From positions 186,001 through 250,000 of the forward strand of contig NZ_JAHVHU010000006.1 in assembly GCF_019802045.1 (NCBI RefSeq): a stretch of 64,000 nucleotides of DNA. Direction: 5' to 3'. The stretch is from Membranihabitans marinus (GTDB taxonomy: Bacteria; Bacteroidota; Bacteroidia; Chitinophagales; Saprospiraceae). Shown here one piece after another: positions 52,942 through 62,096 of the stretch (the stretch's first letter is position 1; each line of letters opens with the position of its first letter). A program made the translations under genes and the position numbers. The notes under the pieces are model-generated. The model worked only from the letters and a program-made list of their open reading frames with translations. It was not told the DNA's origin and did no database searches.

Positions 52942-54348
52942 TTATTTTCCGGATCCTTTAATCAACACGAGGGTGGTATAGAACAGTATTTTCAGATCCA
53001 ATGCAAAAGACCGGTTCTCGATATAGAGAATATCATATTTTAATCGCTGGATCATCTCTTCCACGGTAGACGCATAGCCGTACTTGACTTGCCCCCAGGA
53101 GGTAATACCCGGTTTGATACGCAACAAATGCTTGTAGTGGGGAGCCACCTCCATGATTTTATCAATGTAATACTTCCGCTCCGGTCGGGGCCCCACCAGC
53201 GACATTTCACCTTTAAGCACATTCCAAAATTGAGGAAGTTCGTCGATCCGCCATTTACGCATCACACTACCCCAGGGCGTACACCGATCATCGCCCTCAA
53301 AGGACAATTGCGGACCTGCTTCTTCAGCGTTAACTTTCATCGACCGGAATTTGTAAATATTAAATGGCACACCGCCTTTTCCGATGCGCTCCTGCGTATA
53401 AAATATGGGACCTTTGGAAGAGAAACGAACCCGGATCGCAATGTACAGGTACAACCACCAGAAAAGGAGAAATACCAAAACCGATACAGTGATATCAAAC
53501 ACCCGTTTGAGCACCCGTTGCCACCGGGGCATAATCTCCCGTTCAACCTCAATCAAAATCGCACCAAAAACATAATTTAATCGCACCTTCCCCAATAGGA
53601 TGTCATACAAGTCCGGAATGATCCGGATGGTCAATTGTCCTGAATAATCAAACAATGCATCCAAAACGGTTCGAAGTTTGGTGTATTCGTTGTCTTCCAG
53701 TGCGACCAGCCCTTCCTCGATTTGATGACTTTTTATCACTTTATCGATGTCATTTACCCCGCCAAGGTGCTTCAATGAATCGGAAAGCCGGGGATCTGTG
53801 GTTCCGTTGATATTGATATAGCCTATAATATTGTACCCCGGATATTCCTTTTGTTCATGTACTTCACGGTAAAGATTCCACGCCCGTTCATTGCTCCCGA
53901 TAAGTAAAGTGTTAAATGCTACCTGGCCTTTCTGGATCTGATCATGCAGGATGGTCAGATATATGATCCGGGCTATTCCGATGGTTAAGAACTGGGTCAG
54001 AAAATAAGAAAGCACCACATCCATACCGGGGGAATCGGCACCCAGAAGCTGGAAGAAATACAGCAACAAAACCCCCAAAATGACATGCCAAAAAGTGCGT
54101 GACAGCGTTCGAAACCGTGTCTTCCGATACGGGTCCTGATATTCATCCACAAAAAGAAAGAGAAAAAGCCAAAAGAGGGGAACAATGCTGAAACGAAGCA
54201 GATCCAAACTATCGGTTAGATATTCTGCGGCAAATACTTCATAGGAAGATCTGGACCGGTTGAATTGGAACAACAGCCATACTCCGCCACTGATGACAAC
54301 ATCCATGGCCGCATAAAGAATCAATGCTCTGCGCCGGACACTTCTCAT
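52942..54348 (-). CDS. exopolysaccharide-type sugar transferase (polyprenyl-phosphate glycosyl-1-phosphate transferase)
   Basis: A 468-residue membrane enzyme that moves a sugar-1-phosphate from a nucleotide sugar to undecaprenyl phosphate, starting a surface polysaccharide repeat. Four or five membrane segments occupy the first 150 residues, then a CoA-binding-like soluble part (LLIGSNERAWNLYREVHEQK). The bacterial sugar transferase domain (residues 270-468) has KFRSMKVNAEEAGPQLSF, the catalytic KWRIDELPQFWNVLKGEMSL and VGPRPERKYYID. Its start overlaps the Gfo/Idh gene stop by four bases. No glycosyltransferase cluster follows within the window. Confidence 0.93.
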   Translation of the reverse strand: MRSVRRRALILYAAMDVVISGGVWLLFQFNRSRSSYEVFAAEYLTDSLDLLRFSIVPLFWLFLFLFVDEYQDPYRKTRFRTLSRTFWHVILGVLLLYFFQLLGADSPGMDVVLSYFLTQFLTIGIARIIYLTILHDQIQKGQVAFNTLLIGSNERAWNLYREVHEQKEYPGYNIIGYININGTTDPRLSDSLKHLGGVNDIDKVIKSHQIEEGLVALEDNEYTKLRTVLDALFDYSGQLTIRIIPDLYDILLGKVRLNYVFGAILIEVEREIMPRWQRVLKRVFDITVSVLVFLLFWWLYLYIAIRVRFSSKGPIFYTQERIGKGGVPFNIYKFRSMKVNAEEAGPQLSFEGDDRCTPWGSVMRKWRIDELPQFWNVLKGEMSLVGPRPERKYYIDKIMEVAPHYKHLLRIKPGITSWGQVKYGYASTVEEMIQRLKYDILYIENRSFALDLKILFYTTLVLIKGSGK

Positions 54349-55346
54349 GCCATACCACCGTCAGCAGGGTGAGTAAAATCATTTGTTTTTTGTTGACGGG
54401 AAACTGCCTTCTGGATTTGCTCCGCCAGTTCCAGTGCTCGAAGCCCATCGTTCAGGGATACCACTTCCGGCGTATTTTCATCAATGGATTGATAAAATGA
54501 TTCAAACTCTTGCATAATCGCATTGGTTTGGGGTCCTTCGATATGATTGATCGTGATGAATTTTTGACGGTCTCCCATATCCAGAGCCATGGCGTCTTTG
54601 CCTTTCTTTTCGTCATCAATCCGGATCACCTGAGATTTTTTGTCAAGAAAATCAATCGAGATATAAGCGTCCGACTGAAACAAGCGCATCTTTCGCATGT
54701 TTTTCACAGAAACCCTGGAAGCAGTAACATTGGCCACAGCACCATTCTCAAATTCGATCCGTGCGCTGCAAATATCTTCGGTCGGGCTTATAATATTGAG
54801 TCCGTTGGCACGGACATCACGGACCGGTTGATCAATAAAATGCAATAGGATATCCAGATCATGGATCATGAGGTCCTGGATGACAGATACATCCATACTT
54901 CGTGGATTGTAGTTGGCCAGACGATGCACTTCGACAAAAGCAGGCTTCAGAATCTCTCCTTCCAGAGCCAGCAGTGCCGGATTAAACCGTTCCACGTGTC
55001 CTACTTGTACTTTCACACCTTTTTCCCGGGCGAGTGCCAACAGTTTTCGGGCTTTCTCAGAAGTGTCTGTCACAGGTTTTTCTATAAACACATGCTTTTT
55101 CTTTTCCAGTGCTCGCCGGGCTATATCAAAATGCGTCGTCGTGGGGGTCACGATGCTTACTGCCTCCGTCAGATCCAGCAATTGATCCAAATCATCAAAC
55201 ACAGGCACTCCAAATTCTTCACCAACCTTCCGGGCATGATTAGGGTCCGCATCATAAATTCCTACAATTTTATAGTCCGAGATATCTTTTATACACCGTA
55301 TGTGTATCCTTCCCAGATGTCCGACTCCAATAATCCCTATATTCAT
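54345..55346 (-). CDS. Gfo/Idh/MocA family oxidoreductase
   Basis: A 333-residue NAD(P)-dependent sugar or sugar-nucleotide dehydrogenase candidate. The Rossmann start is MNIGIIGVGHLGRIH; the family lysine motif is HVFIEKPVTDTSEKA near residue 91, and VGHVERFNPALLALE near 117 and LMIHDLDILLHFID near 158 complete the usual active-site set. Coupled to the sugar transferase gene (4-base overlap), it probably prepares a sugar for surface polysaccharide synthesis; exact substrate is unknown. Confidence 0.92.
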   Translation of the reverse strand: MNIGIIGVGHLGRIHIRCIKDISDYKIVGIYDADPNHARKVGEEFGVPVFDDLDQLLDLTEAVSIVTPTTTHFDIARRALEKKKHVFIEKPVTDTSEKARKLLALAREKGVKVQVGHVERFNPALLALEGEILKPAFVEVHRLANYNPRSMDVSVIQDLMIHDLDILLHFIDQPVRDVRANGLNIISPTEDICSARIEFENGAVANVTASRVSVKNMRKMRLFQSDAYISIDFLDKKSQVIRIDDEKKGKDAMALDMGDRQKFITINHIEGPQTNAIMQEFESFYQSIDENTPEVVSLNDGLRALELAEQIQKAVSRQQKTNDFTHPADGGMA

Positions 55347-55349
55347 GAT

Positions 55350-55646
55350 TTAAGCTATATACGAAAGTATTCCAACGATAATAATCAATACAATGACAAC
55401 GAACATGGCTACAATGATCCGGATCAGCCACGACCGCGTCTTAATGGCTTTTTCCTGTTCTTGCGAATTCAATTTACCAATAAGATTGGCAAATGTCTTC
55501 TGATCCAGCAGATCATTCACCTTGAGTCCGGCTTGCGTAGCAGGCAAACGCTTCACAAACCGCATAAATAAAATGCGGTTTATAATATTCAGAAACAATA
55601 GAACGCTGACTAAAAATACGATCGTATAGAAATAATTAAATACCAT
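55350..55646 (-). CDS. small inner-membrane protein, unknown function
   Basis: A 98-residue protein with two hydrophobic segments (FLVSVLLFLNIINRILF and IIVAMFVVIVLIIIVGILS) separated by a charged loop. It starts on the last base of the alaS stop region (one-base overlap) and ends four bases before the Gfo/Idh gene, so it belongs to the alaS operon. I recognise no family. Translation through alaS probably determines its expression. Confidence 0.7.
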   Translation of the reverse strand: MVFNYFYTIVFLVSVLLFLNIINRILFMRFVKRLPATQAGLKVNDLLDQKTFANLIGKLNSQEQEKAIKTRSWLIRIIVAMFVVIVLIIIVGILSYIA

Positions 55647-58300
55647 TATTTTTTAGTGTTTGTAGCGGTTTCGATCGCACGCACTATTCGCTCTACTGCG
55701 TCATGTAGCCCGTCTGGATTTTTTCCGCCTGCCGTAGCAAAAAACGGTTGTCCCCCACCCCCGCCACTGATCAAAGGCGCGGCATCGCGGATTAGTTTAC
55801 CGGCATGGAAATCAAAAATATCGGTCAATGTTTTATCAATGTACACCATCAGCTGGGCTTTTTCTTTCTGCCGGTTCCCGATTACTATCACTGCAGGCGC
55901 CAATTTATCACCAAGCTCGTAAACCAGGTTTTTAAGTTGATCTCCGTCCAGGTCCTCCACCTCCTCAGCCACCAGGGCATAGTCATCCTGCCGAATCGCT
56001 TTATCCGTCAGTTTCTGCCGCAAATTTTGATTTTGTTCTTGTTGAAAAGCCATTAAATCTGCCGTCAATGAAGCATTCTCCGATAGTAGTTTTTCTATTT
56101 GTCCTTTGATATTACCCGTCGAGCGGAAAAGACGCCGAATAGCGTTAAGCTCATTCACCTGGTCTTCCAAAAACTGAACTGCTGCTGTTCCTGTACGGGC
56201 TTCAACCCGACGTATTCCTGCTGCCACAGAGCTTTCACTGGTTATCTTAAACAATCGAATCTCACTGGTCCGGTTCACATGGATTCCTCCACAGAGTTCC
56301 CGTGAATAATCGGGATCAAAAGTGATCATGCGAACGGTTTCACCATATTTCTCTCCAAATAGCATCATGGCGCCGGCTTTCCTCGCCTCGTCCAAGGCCA
56401 TTGACCGGTCCTCCTGCAGTGGGATATTTTGACTGATTTTTTCATTTACAATCCGCTCTACTTCTGAAAGTTGTTCTTCACTGATCTTTTCGTAATGACT
56501 AAAATCAAAACGCAGGTGGGTTTCTGCGACGAGTGATCCTTTTTGCTGTACGTGTTTTCCCAACACCTGGCGCAATGCAGCATGAAGCAGATGGGTTGCT
56601 GAGTGATTGAGTGCAATCCGATGTCTTCGATCGTGATCTACATGCCCGGTCAGATTCTGCGCCGGATCATTAGGCAAACGATCCGTCAGATGTACGATCA
56701 GATCATTTTCCCGGACAGTATCCAACACCAGCAAGCGTTCACCATCCTGCATCTGAATCAGCCCCGTATCACCGATCTGTCCACCCCCTTCTGCGTAAAA
56801 TGGGGTCTGATCCAGTACGATCTGATGAATTGTACTTTTCTTCTTCTCAATGGTACGGTAGCGCAGGATATGCGCTTCCTGAACTTCGGTCTGATCGTAG
56901 CCCAAAAACACCGGATCACGATCTGTTTCACGGACGATCGTCCAATCTCCAACCTTTTGGGCAGCATCCTGACGGGACCGTTTTTTTTGTTTTTCCAGTT
57001 CCTCCTTAAACCCCGCAATGTCTACATCGAGCTTCATCTCCCGCGCCATTAATTGCGTCAGATCAATCGGAAAACCATAGGTATCATACAACAAAAAGGC
57101 ATCTTCACCCTGAATCATATTATTTTTTGCTTCGAGCAGGTGAAATCGTTGGATACCTTCCGCCAGGGTCCGGAGAAAACTTTTCTCTTCCTCATAAATC
57201 ACCTTTGTGATAAACGTTTCCTGAGCTTTCATTTCAGGAAACACAGCTTCAAATTGGGTGGCCAATGTACCGACAAGCTGATGCAACAACGGCTCCTTCC
57301 AGTCCAGAAAAGTATAATAATAGCGGACCGCTCTGCGCAGAATGCGCCGAATGACATAGCCCGCCCCAGAGTTACCCGGGATTTGTCCATCCATGATGGT
57401 AAACGCCACCGCTCGTAAATGATCAGCAACCACCCGAAAGGTCATATCGACCTTTGCATCGGCTTCATACGAATTGTGATACTGGTGACGAGTTATGGAT
57501 CCTATTTTATCCAACAAACCAGTAAACACATCCGTTTCGTAGTTGGATGTTTTTCCCTGAATTGCCATGCACAGACGCTCGAAGCCCATACCGGTATCAA
57601 CATGATTTTTGTCCAGCGACTGAAGTGAACCATCCGACAACCGGTTAAACTGAATAAATACCAGATTCCAGAGTTCCACCACCAGTGGGTGATCTTTATT
57701 GATCAATTCCCGTCCGGGCAATTTATCGATATCGGCGTCGCTGCGCAGGTCGATGTGAATCTCAGAACACGGACCACAGGGCCCGGTGTCACCCATTTCC
57801 CAAAAATTATCCTTTTTGGAACCTTCCAGGATACGGTCTTCCGGCAGGTACTTCTTCCAGAGATCTTCCGCCTCCTGATCTTTGGTCAATCCATCCCCCT
57901 GGTCCCCTTCAAAAACAGTGGCATACAACCGTTCCTGGGGCAATCCATACACCTCTGTCAGCAAATCGAAGGACCAGTCGATAATTTCTTCTTTAAAATA
58001 GTCGCCAAATGACCAATTCCCCAGCATTTCAAACATCGTGTGATGGTATCCGTCCACACCGACTTCCTCCAGATCATTGTGCTTGCCGGACACCCGAAGA
58101 CATTTTTGTGTATCAGCTACGCGCGTATTCTCGATCTTTTTGGTACCGAGAAAATAATCCTTGAATTGATTCATCCCGGCATTGGTGAACAATAATGTCG
58201 GATCATTCTTGTTAACAATGGGTGCGGATGGAACAATCTTATGACCTTTGTCCTCAAAGTAGGAAAAAAACCGTTGTCTAATTTCGCCAGAATTCATCAA
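55646..58300 (-). CDS. alaS: alanyl-tRNA synthetase
   Basis: An 884-residue class II synthetase charging tRNA-Ala. The catalytic domain begins RQRFFSYFEDKGHKIVPSAP and includes FTNAGMNQFKDYFLG and GYHHTMFEMLGNWSFGDYF. The editing domain has HSATHLLHAALRQVLGKHVQ and CGGIHV with the zinc-coordinating residues. The C-terminal DHHA1 domain ends SGGGGGQPFFATAGGKNPDG. All domains are full length. The start ATG at 58300 gives MMNSGEIRQRFF. It is divergent from the M23 peptidase gene. Confidence 0.97.
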   Translation of the reverse strand: MMNSGEIRQRFFSYFEDKGHKIVPSAPIVNKNDPTLLFTNAGMNQFKDYFLGTKKIENTRVADTQKCLRVSGKHNDLEEVGVDGYHHTMFEMLGNWSFGDYFKEEIIDWSFDLLTEVYGLPQERLYATVFEGDQGDGLTKDQEAEDLWKKYLPEDRILEGSKKDNFWEMGDTGPCGPCSEIHIDLRSDADIDKLPGRELINKDHPLVVELWNLVFIQFNRLSDGSLQSLDKNHVDTGMGFERLCMAIQGKTSNYETDVFTGLLDKIGSITRHQYHNSYEADAKVDMTFRVVADHLRAVAFTIMDGQIPGNSGAGYVIRRILRRAVRYYYTFLDWKEPLLHQLVGTLATQFEAVFPEMKAQETFITKVIYEEEKSFLRTLAEGIQRFHLLEAKNNMIQGEDAFLLYDTYGFPIDLTQLMAREMKLDVDIAGFKEELEKQKKRSRQDAAQKVGDWTIVRETDRDPVFLGYDQTEVQEAHILRYRTIEKKKSTIHQIVLDQTPFYAEGGGQIGDTGLIQMQDGERLLVLDTVRENDLIVHLTDRLPNDPAQNLTGHVDHDRRHRIALNHSATHLLHAALRQVLGKHVQQKGSLVAETHLRFDFSHYEKISEEQLSEVERIVNEKISQNIPLQEDRSMALDEARKAGAMMLFGEKYGETVRMITFDPDYSRELCGGIHVNRTSEIRLFKITSESSVAAGIRRVEARTGTAAVQFLEDQVNELNAIRRLFRSTGNIKGQIEKLLSENASLTADLMAFQQEQNQNLRQKLTDKAIRQDDYALVAEEVEDLDGDQLKNLVYELGDKLAPAVIVIGNRQKEKAQLMVYIDKTLTDIFDFHAGKLIRDAAPLISGGGGGQPFFATAGGKNPDGLHDAVERIVRAIETATNTKK

Positions 58301-58342
58301 ATGTTAAATTTTTTTATAACGTGAAGTAGTTTGTTAAATTTG

Positions 58343-58350
58343 TACTTTCG
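58343..58350 (+). promoter_or_regulatory. -7-like element (TACTTTCG) upstream of the M23 gene
   Basis: Seven of eight positions match TAnnTTTG (C for the last T); it lies 77 bases before the peptidase ATG. A single -7-like match is weak support. Confidence 0.35.
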
Positions 58351-58427
58351 TTTCCCAACTCCGATAATGATTCAACAATTATACCGTTGATCAAAAGTAC
58401 TATTATTATCGCAATTCGATCTATAAA

Positions 58428-59414
58428 ATGAGTAAAGAACAATTTGTATTTAACCCCGACACTTTACAGTATGACAAAGTTAAAAAATCGGTCTCCAAAA
58501 CACTTTTAAAAGCGACGGCTTTTTTATTAATTTCCGCGATTACCGGATACTTGTCATTCAATTACCTGGGAACATTTATTCCGGAAATTAAACTGAAAGA
58601 ACAGCAATTGAGTCAGGAACTTGAGCAGATGAAAGTGAAATTTAATCTGGTCAACGAACGCATGGCTACGCTCAATTCCGTGTTAGAAAACATCCATCAG
58701 AGAAATTCCAATATCCATGAGATCCTTTTTGGTACAAAACCCATGGATGATAATGTGTGGAATGGCGGTATCGGCGGACACCGTCAATACGACGAGCTCA
58801 TTGATTACGACACCAAAGATCTGTTGGTTTCGACACTCAACAATGCCGATGGACTGTCCCGAAAATTGAGCTTACAGTCCATGGCATTGGACAAGCTGGA
58901 GACCATGACCCTGGAGCGGGAAAGCAGGCTGAGCTCTACCCCTTCGATCAAACCCGTCCGACAAGATAAACTCGCACGAAAGATCAACTATCTTTCCGGT
59001 TTCGGAATGCGGATGCACCCCATCCATAAAATTTTGAAGTTTCACAAAGGAATTGACTTTACCGCACCCGAAGGAACAGAGATTCAAGCTACCGGAGATG
59101 GGGTGGTCGAACGGGTAGAAAACAAATCCACGGGGTATGGTCTGAGCATAAAAATAAATCACGGCTACGGATACGAGACCCTGTATGCTCACATGCACAA
59201 AATACTGGTCAAAGAAGGTCAGGAAGTGAAAAAAGGAGAAGTCATCGGTCTGATAGGAGATACCGGTACTTCGACGGCACCCCATTTGCATTATGAAGTA
59301 CACTACAAGGGAAAGGCAGTAAATCCTATTCAGTATGTATTAGATGGGCTCTCTCCTGAAGAATACAGCCAGTTGGTTGAGAAAGCCGCAGAATCCAATA
59401 AATCACTCGATTAA
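58428..59414 (+). CDS. M23 family metallopeptidase (MepM-like, LytM domain)
   Basis: A 328-residue membrane-anchored protein. One membrane segment (LLKATAFLLISAITGYLSF) near residue 28 is followed by a coiled coil at about 50-90. The C-terminal LytM domain carries HPIHKILKFHKGIDFTAPEG (metal His and Asp), LYAHMHKILVKEGQEVKKGE and GTSTAPHLHYEVHYKG (HxH), so the zinc site is intact. It is expected to cut peptidoglycan cross-bridges or to activate a partner. The MerR gene follows 40 bases later, probably in the same transcript. Confidence 0.93.
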   Translation: MSKEQFVFNPDTLQYDKVKKSVSKTLLKATAFLLISAITGYLSFNYLGTFIPEIKLKEQQLSQELEQMKVKFNLVNERMATLNSVLENIHQRNSNIHEILFGTKPMDDNVWNGGIGGHRQYDELIDYDTKDLLVSTLNNADGLSRKLSLQSMALDKLETMTLERESRLSSTPSIKPVRQDKLARKINYLSGFGMRMHPIHKILKFHKGIDFTAPEGTEIQATGDGVVERVENKSTGYGLSIKINHGYGYETLYAHMHKILVKEGQEVKKGEVIGLIGDTGTSTAPHLHYEVHYKGKAVNPIQYVLDGLSPEEYSQLVEKAAESNKSLD

Positions 59415-59454
59415 CACCCTTTGAAATCCGGATCATATCCATAGGCGCCCATTT

Positions 59455-59796
59455 ATGAACTTAGACATCGACAAGCTGACCAAACTATACTACTCCATCG
59501 GAGAAGTTGCAGACATGTTCGATGTATCTACATCCTTATTGCGGTACTGGGAAACAGAGTTTCCACAAATCAGTCCGGGAAAAAACCGAAAGGGAGACCG
59601 GCGGTATACCACGAAAGATATTCGAAGAATTAAAACCATTTACACGCTCCTGAAGGAAGAAGGATTTACAATCGAAGGTGCAAAAGCAGCCTATAAAAAA
59701 CGGCAGGAGAAAGAAAAAAATCTGGATGAAATCATCGACCGGTTAAAAAAGGTTCGGTCGGGACTGCGCTCGATGCAGAAAAAATTTAGCACTTAG
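59455..59796 (+). CDS. MerR family transcriptional regulator
   Basis: A 113-residue DNA-binding protein. Its winged HTH is YYSIGEVADMFDVSTSLLRY, then WETEFPQISPGKNRKGDRRY, with the family R-Y-T pair and following KDIRRIKTIYTLLKEEGFTI. A short C-terminal helix (QEKEKNLDEIIDRLKKV) would dimerise; no metal-binding cysteines are present. The form with LRYWETEF is widespread in Bacteroidota and does not act as a metal sensor as far as known. Cotranscribed with the M23 peptidase. Confidence 0.92.
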   Translation: MNLDIDKLTKLYYSIGEVADMFDVSTSLLRYWETEFPQISPGKNRKGDRRYTTKDIRRIKTIYTLLKEEGFTIEGAKAAYKKRQEKEKNLDEIIDRLKKVRSGLRSMQKKFST

Positions 59797-60171
59797 ATTT
59801 TACCACTTGCTTGGGGTGTACTACTACTGTACTACCCGCCACTTCCCTGGTCTACCAGCGGCTACTGACTACCGTCTTAGCCCCGAAAATTCACGGCTTT
59901 TGATTTACCTACCTGGCGTTGATTATTGTTTTAATGGCAGTTAGACAGGTGCAGATGCAAGGAATGGCTGAATATAGTCGGAGTGCAGCGCAGACCCAAG
60001 ATGGTAAATCCATCTTTGATGAAGATGAGCGAATGAAGCCTCGGCTTTGTCGGGGCACAAGGGTTCGGTGAACCTTGGATTAGTGAACCAACCTGGCCCC
60101 GCCTTGGCTGTGGGAGGGCTCTGTCCCGAGGATAATGCATCATACTAGATTGACGTGGTGAATAAAGTGGG
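59797..60171. other. gene-free spacer with weak hairpins
   Basis: CAAGGGTTCggtGAACCTTG near 60058-60078 is a stem with one bulged base, and GATGGTAAATCCATC near 59999 is another. No coding frame supported. The left part is ordinary; nothing matches the repeat families elsewhere in the window. Confidence 0.5.
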
Positions 60172-60804
60172 TTAGTGCTTCTTAAAATCCATCAAAGACA
60201 AACGTTTTTCACAAAAGTCAAATTCCCGGGGATCATTGGAGGCGACAAAGATGAGTTTACCGGGTCCATACGTGGAGATGAGTTCATGATACCAGTCCAC
60301 GCCTTGTTGATCTAGGTTTGAGCATGGCTCATCCAGGAACAATGCGGGCACATCAGCACAAATGGTTAGGACCAACCGGACGCGTTGATTCATACCACTA
60401 CTCAATTCATTGATGTACTTGGATCGATGGGGTTGAAATCGCATCAATTCAATCAGGTCATCATGGGTCAGATCATTTTGGAACTGCTTAACCCGCTGAA
60501 ACTGCCTGATGATTTCATCGACAGTAAACCGGGGATCAAAATAAAGATGAGGTGAACAATAAGACAAGTATTCATACCAACGATAATCAGGAATTTTTTT
60601 ATCGTCGTACCTCCATGTGACCACACCACTTGTGGGTTCTGTCATTCCGGACAATATCTGAAGCAAGGTTGATTTTCCGCTCCCGTTATCTCCGAGTACA
60701 GCGACCGATTGATCACTTTCAAAGTGGCCGTTCAGCTGCTGGAAAATGGATGTATAATTGTATTCTTTGCTAATATTTTCAGCCTCAATAAGGAGTCCAG
60801 GCAT
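60172..60804 (-). CDS. lone ABC ATPase at the end of the lpx operon
   Basis: A 210-residue ATP-binding protein without a permease domain. Walker A LGDNGSGKSTLLQ near residue 38, signature LSSGMNQRVRLVL near 133, and Walker B ALFLDEPCSNLDQ near 155 are intact. At the H-loop position it reads VASNDPREF, so asparagine replaces the usual histidine. It follows lpxA by six bases and must be cotranscribed with lipid A genes. The short form resembles CcmA or LolD-like single-domain ATPases; partner and cargo are unknown. Confidence 0.88.
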   Translation of the reverse strand: MPGLLIEAENISKEYNYTSIFQQLNGHFESDQSVAVLGDNGSGKSTLLQILSGMTEPTSGVVTWRYDDKKIPDYRWYEYLSYCSPHLYFDPRFTVDEIIRQFQRVKQFQNDLTHDDLIELMRFQPHRSKYINELSSGMNQRVRLVLTICADVPALFLDEPCSNLDQQGVDWYHELISTYGPGKLIFVASNDPREFDFCEKRLSLMDFKKH

Positions 60805-60810
60805 GGGCGT

Positions 60811-61596
60811 TTATCGATTTTTATATCCGCGGATCAGCCCTCGTTCACTATTTTCAATAAAATCCAGAATAGCCTTCTTGTATTCGGAGTCAGGTGCATG
60901 CGCACTGATTTGCTCCACAGCCTGACGCACATTGTTGCCTTTTACGTACAAGGTACGGTAGATGTCTTCGATCTCATGAACGGCTTCGGATGAAAACCCA
61001 CGGCGACGCAGGCCAATCGTATTCACCCCTGAAAACGCCAACGGTTCCCGGGCAGCTTTGATATATGGCGGCACATCTTTTCGCACCAGTGATCCTCCGC
61101 CTACAAAGCTATGTGCACCAATCTTCACAAACTGATGGACCGCCGTCAATCCGCCGAGCTGGACAAATGGCTCCAGGTGAATGTGACCAGCAAGATTCAC
61201 ACAATTTGCCAGTACGCAATTGTTATCCAGTATACAATCATGCGCGATGTGTACATAGGCCATTAACAAACAATTATCACCAATCGTGGTCGAACCACCG
61301 GCTTCGGTTCCTTTGTTGAGCGTGCAATACTCTCTGATCGTTACATTATCACCAATGATAAGTCGGGTATCTTCACCACTATATTTGAGATCTTGTGGAA
61401 TAGCACCGAGTACAGCACCCGGAAAAATATTACAGTTTCGGCCTATTTTCACACCATCCATGATGGTCACATGGGAGCCGATCCATGTTCCTTCTCCGAT
61501 TTCTACATCACCTGCTATGGTTGAAAAAGGATCTACTTTTACATCGCTCCCCAGTTTTGCCGCGGGATGGATAAAGGCATTATCATTCACAATCAT
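60811..61596 (-). CDS. lpxA: acyl-ACP--UDP-N-acetylglucosamine O-acyltransferase LpxA
   Basis: A 261-residue enzyme attaching the first acyl chain to UDP-GlcNAc in lipid A synthesis. The left-handed beta-helix shows hexapeptide repeats (for example VTIMDGVKIGRNCNIFPGAV and MAYVHIAHDCILDNNCVLAN). The catalytic His is in AYVHIAHD near residue 125; VHQFVKIGAHSFVGGGSLVR follows. The C-terminal helical region ends GLIRGYKNR. Its start overlaps the fabZ stop by four bases. Chain-length preference cannot be read reliably. Confidence 0.96.
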   Translation of the reverse strand: MIVNDNAFIHPAAKLGSDVKVDPFSTIAGDVEIGEGTWIGSHVTIMDGVKIGRNCNIFPGAVLGAIPQDLKYSGEDTRLIIGDNVTIREYCTLNKGTEAGGSTTIGDNCLLMAYVHIAHDCILDNNCVLANCVNLAGHIHLEPFVQLGGLTAVHQFVKIGAHSFVGGGSLVRKDVPPYIKAAREPLAFSGVNTIGLRRRGFSSEAVHEIEDIYRTLYVKGNNVRQAVEQISAHAPDSEYKKAILDFIENSERGLIRGYKNR

Positions 61597-62096
61597 GAGT
61601 TCTTTCTCTTTTCAATTTTAGCGGTAAAATCACCTTCTGAGACCAATGTGTCCCCCACATACGTTCTTCCGTGCATGTGGCAGAATCCTCTACGAATCGG
61701 ATGAATCAATTCCATGACCAGGATCAGTGTATCACCCGGGCCAACCATCTTTCGAAATTTGGTGTTATCAATTTTCAAAAAATAAGTATCCCATTTTACA
61801 TCCTGATTCATCTGTGACAAGGCCAAAATACCGCCAGTTTGGGCCAATGCTTCGACCTGTAAGACCCCCGGAAATATGGGATTGCCTGGAAAATGACCCT
61901 GAAAACAGGCTTCATTCATCGTAATATTTTTGATTCCGACCACTTTGTCCGCACTCAGTTCGATGATCTTATCTACCAATAAGAACGGGTAGCGATGCGG
62001 CAACATATCCATAATCTCCCGGATATCCTTGACCGGCGTTTGATTTGGATCATAATGTGGAATTTGTTTTTCGTTATTGTTATCCATAGAATGCAT
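61593..62096 (-). CDS. fabZ: 3-hydroxyacyl-ACP dehydratase FabZ
   Basis: A 167-residue hot-dog-fold dehydratase. IREIMDMLPHRYPFLLVDKI near residue 26, the catalytic His in CFQGHFPGNPIFPGVL near 68 and the Glu in QVEALAQTGG give the active pair. It completes fatty-acid elongation and feeds lpxA/lpxD. Many Bacteroidota carry it fused to LpxC; here it is a separate frame overlapping lpxC by 17 bases. The ATG at 62087 could be an alternative start without overlap loss. Confidence 0.95.
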   Translation of the reverse strand: MHSMDNNNEKQIPHYDPNQTPVKDIREIMDMLPHRYPFLLVDKIIELSADKVVGIKNITMNEACFQGHFPGNPIFPGVLQVEALAQTGGILALSQMNQDVKWDTYFLKIDNTKFRKMVGPGDTLILVMELIHPIRRGFCHMHGRTYVGDTLVSEGDFTAKIEKRKNS

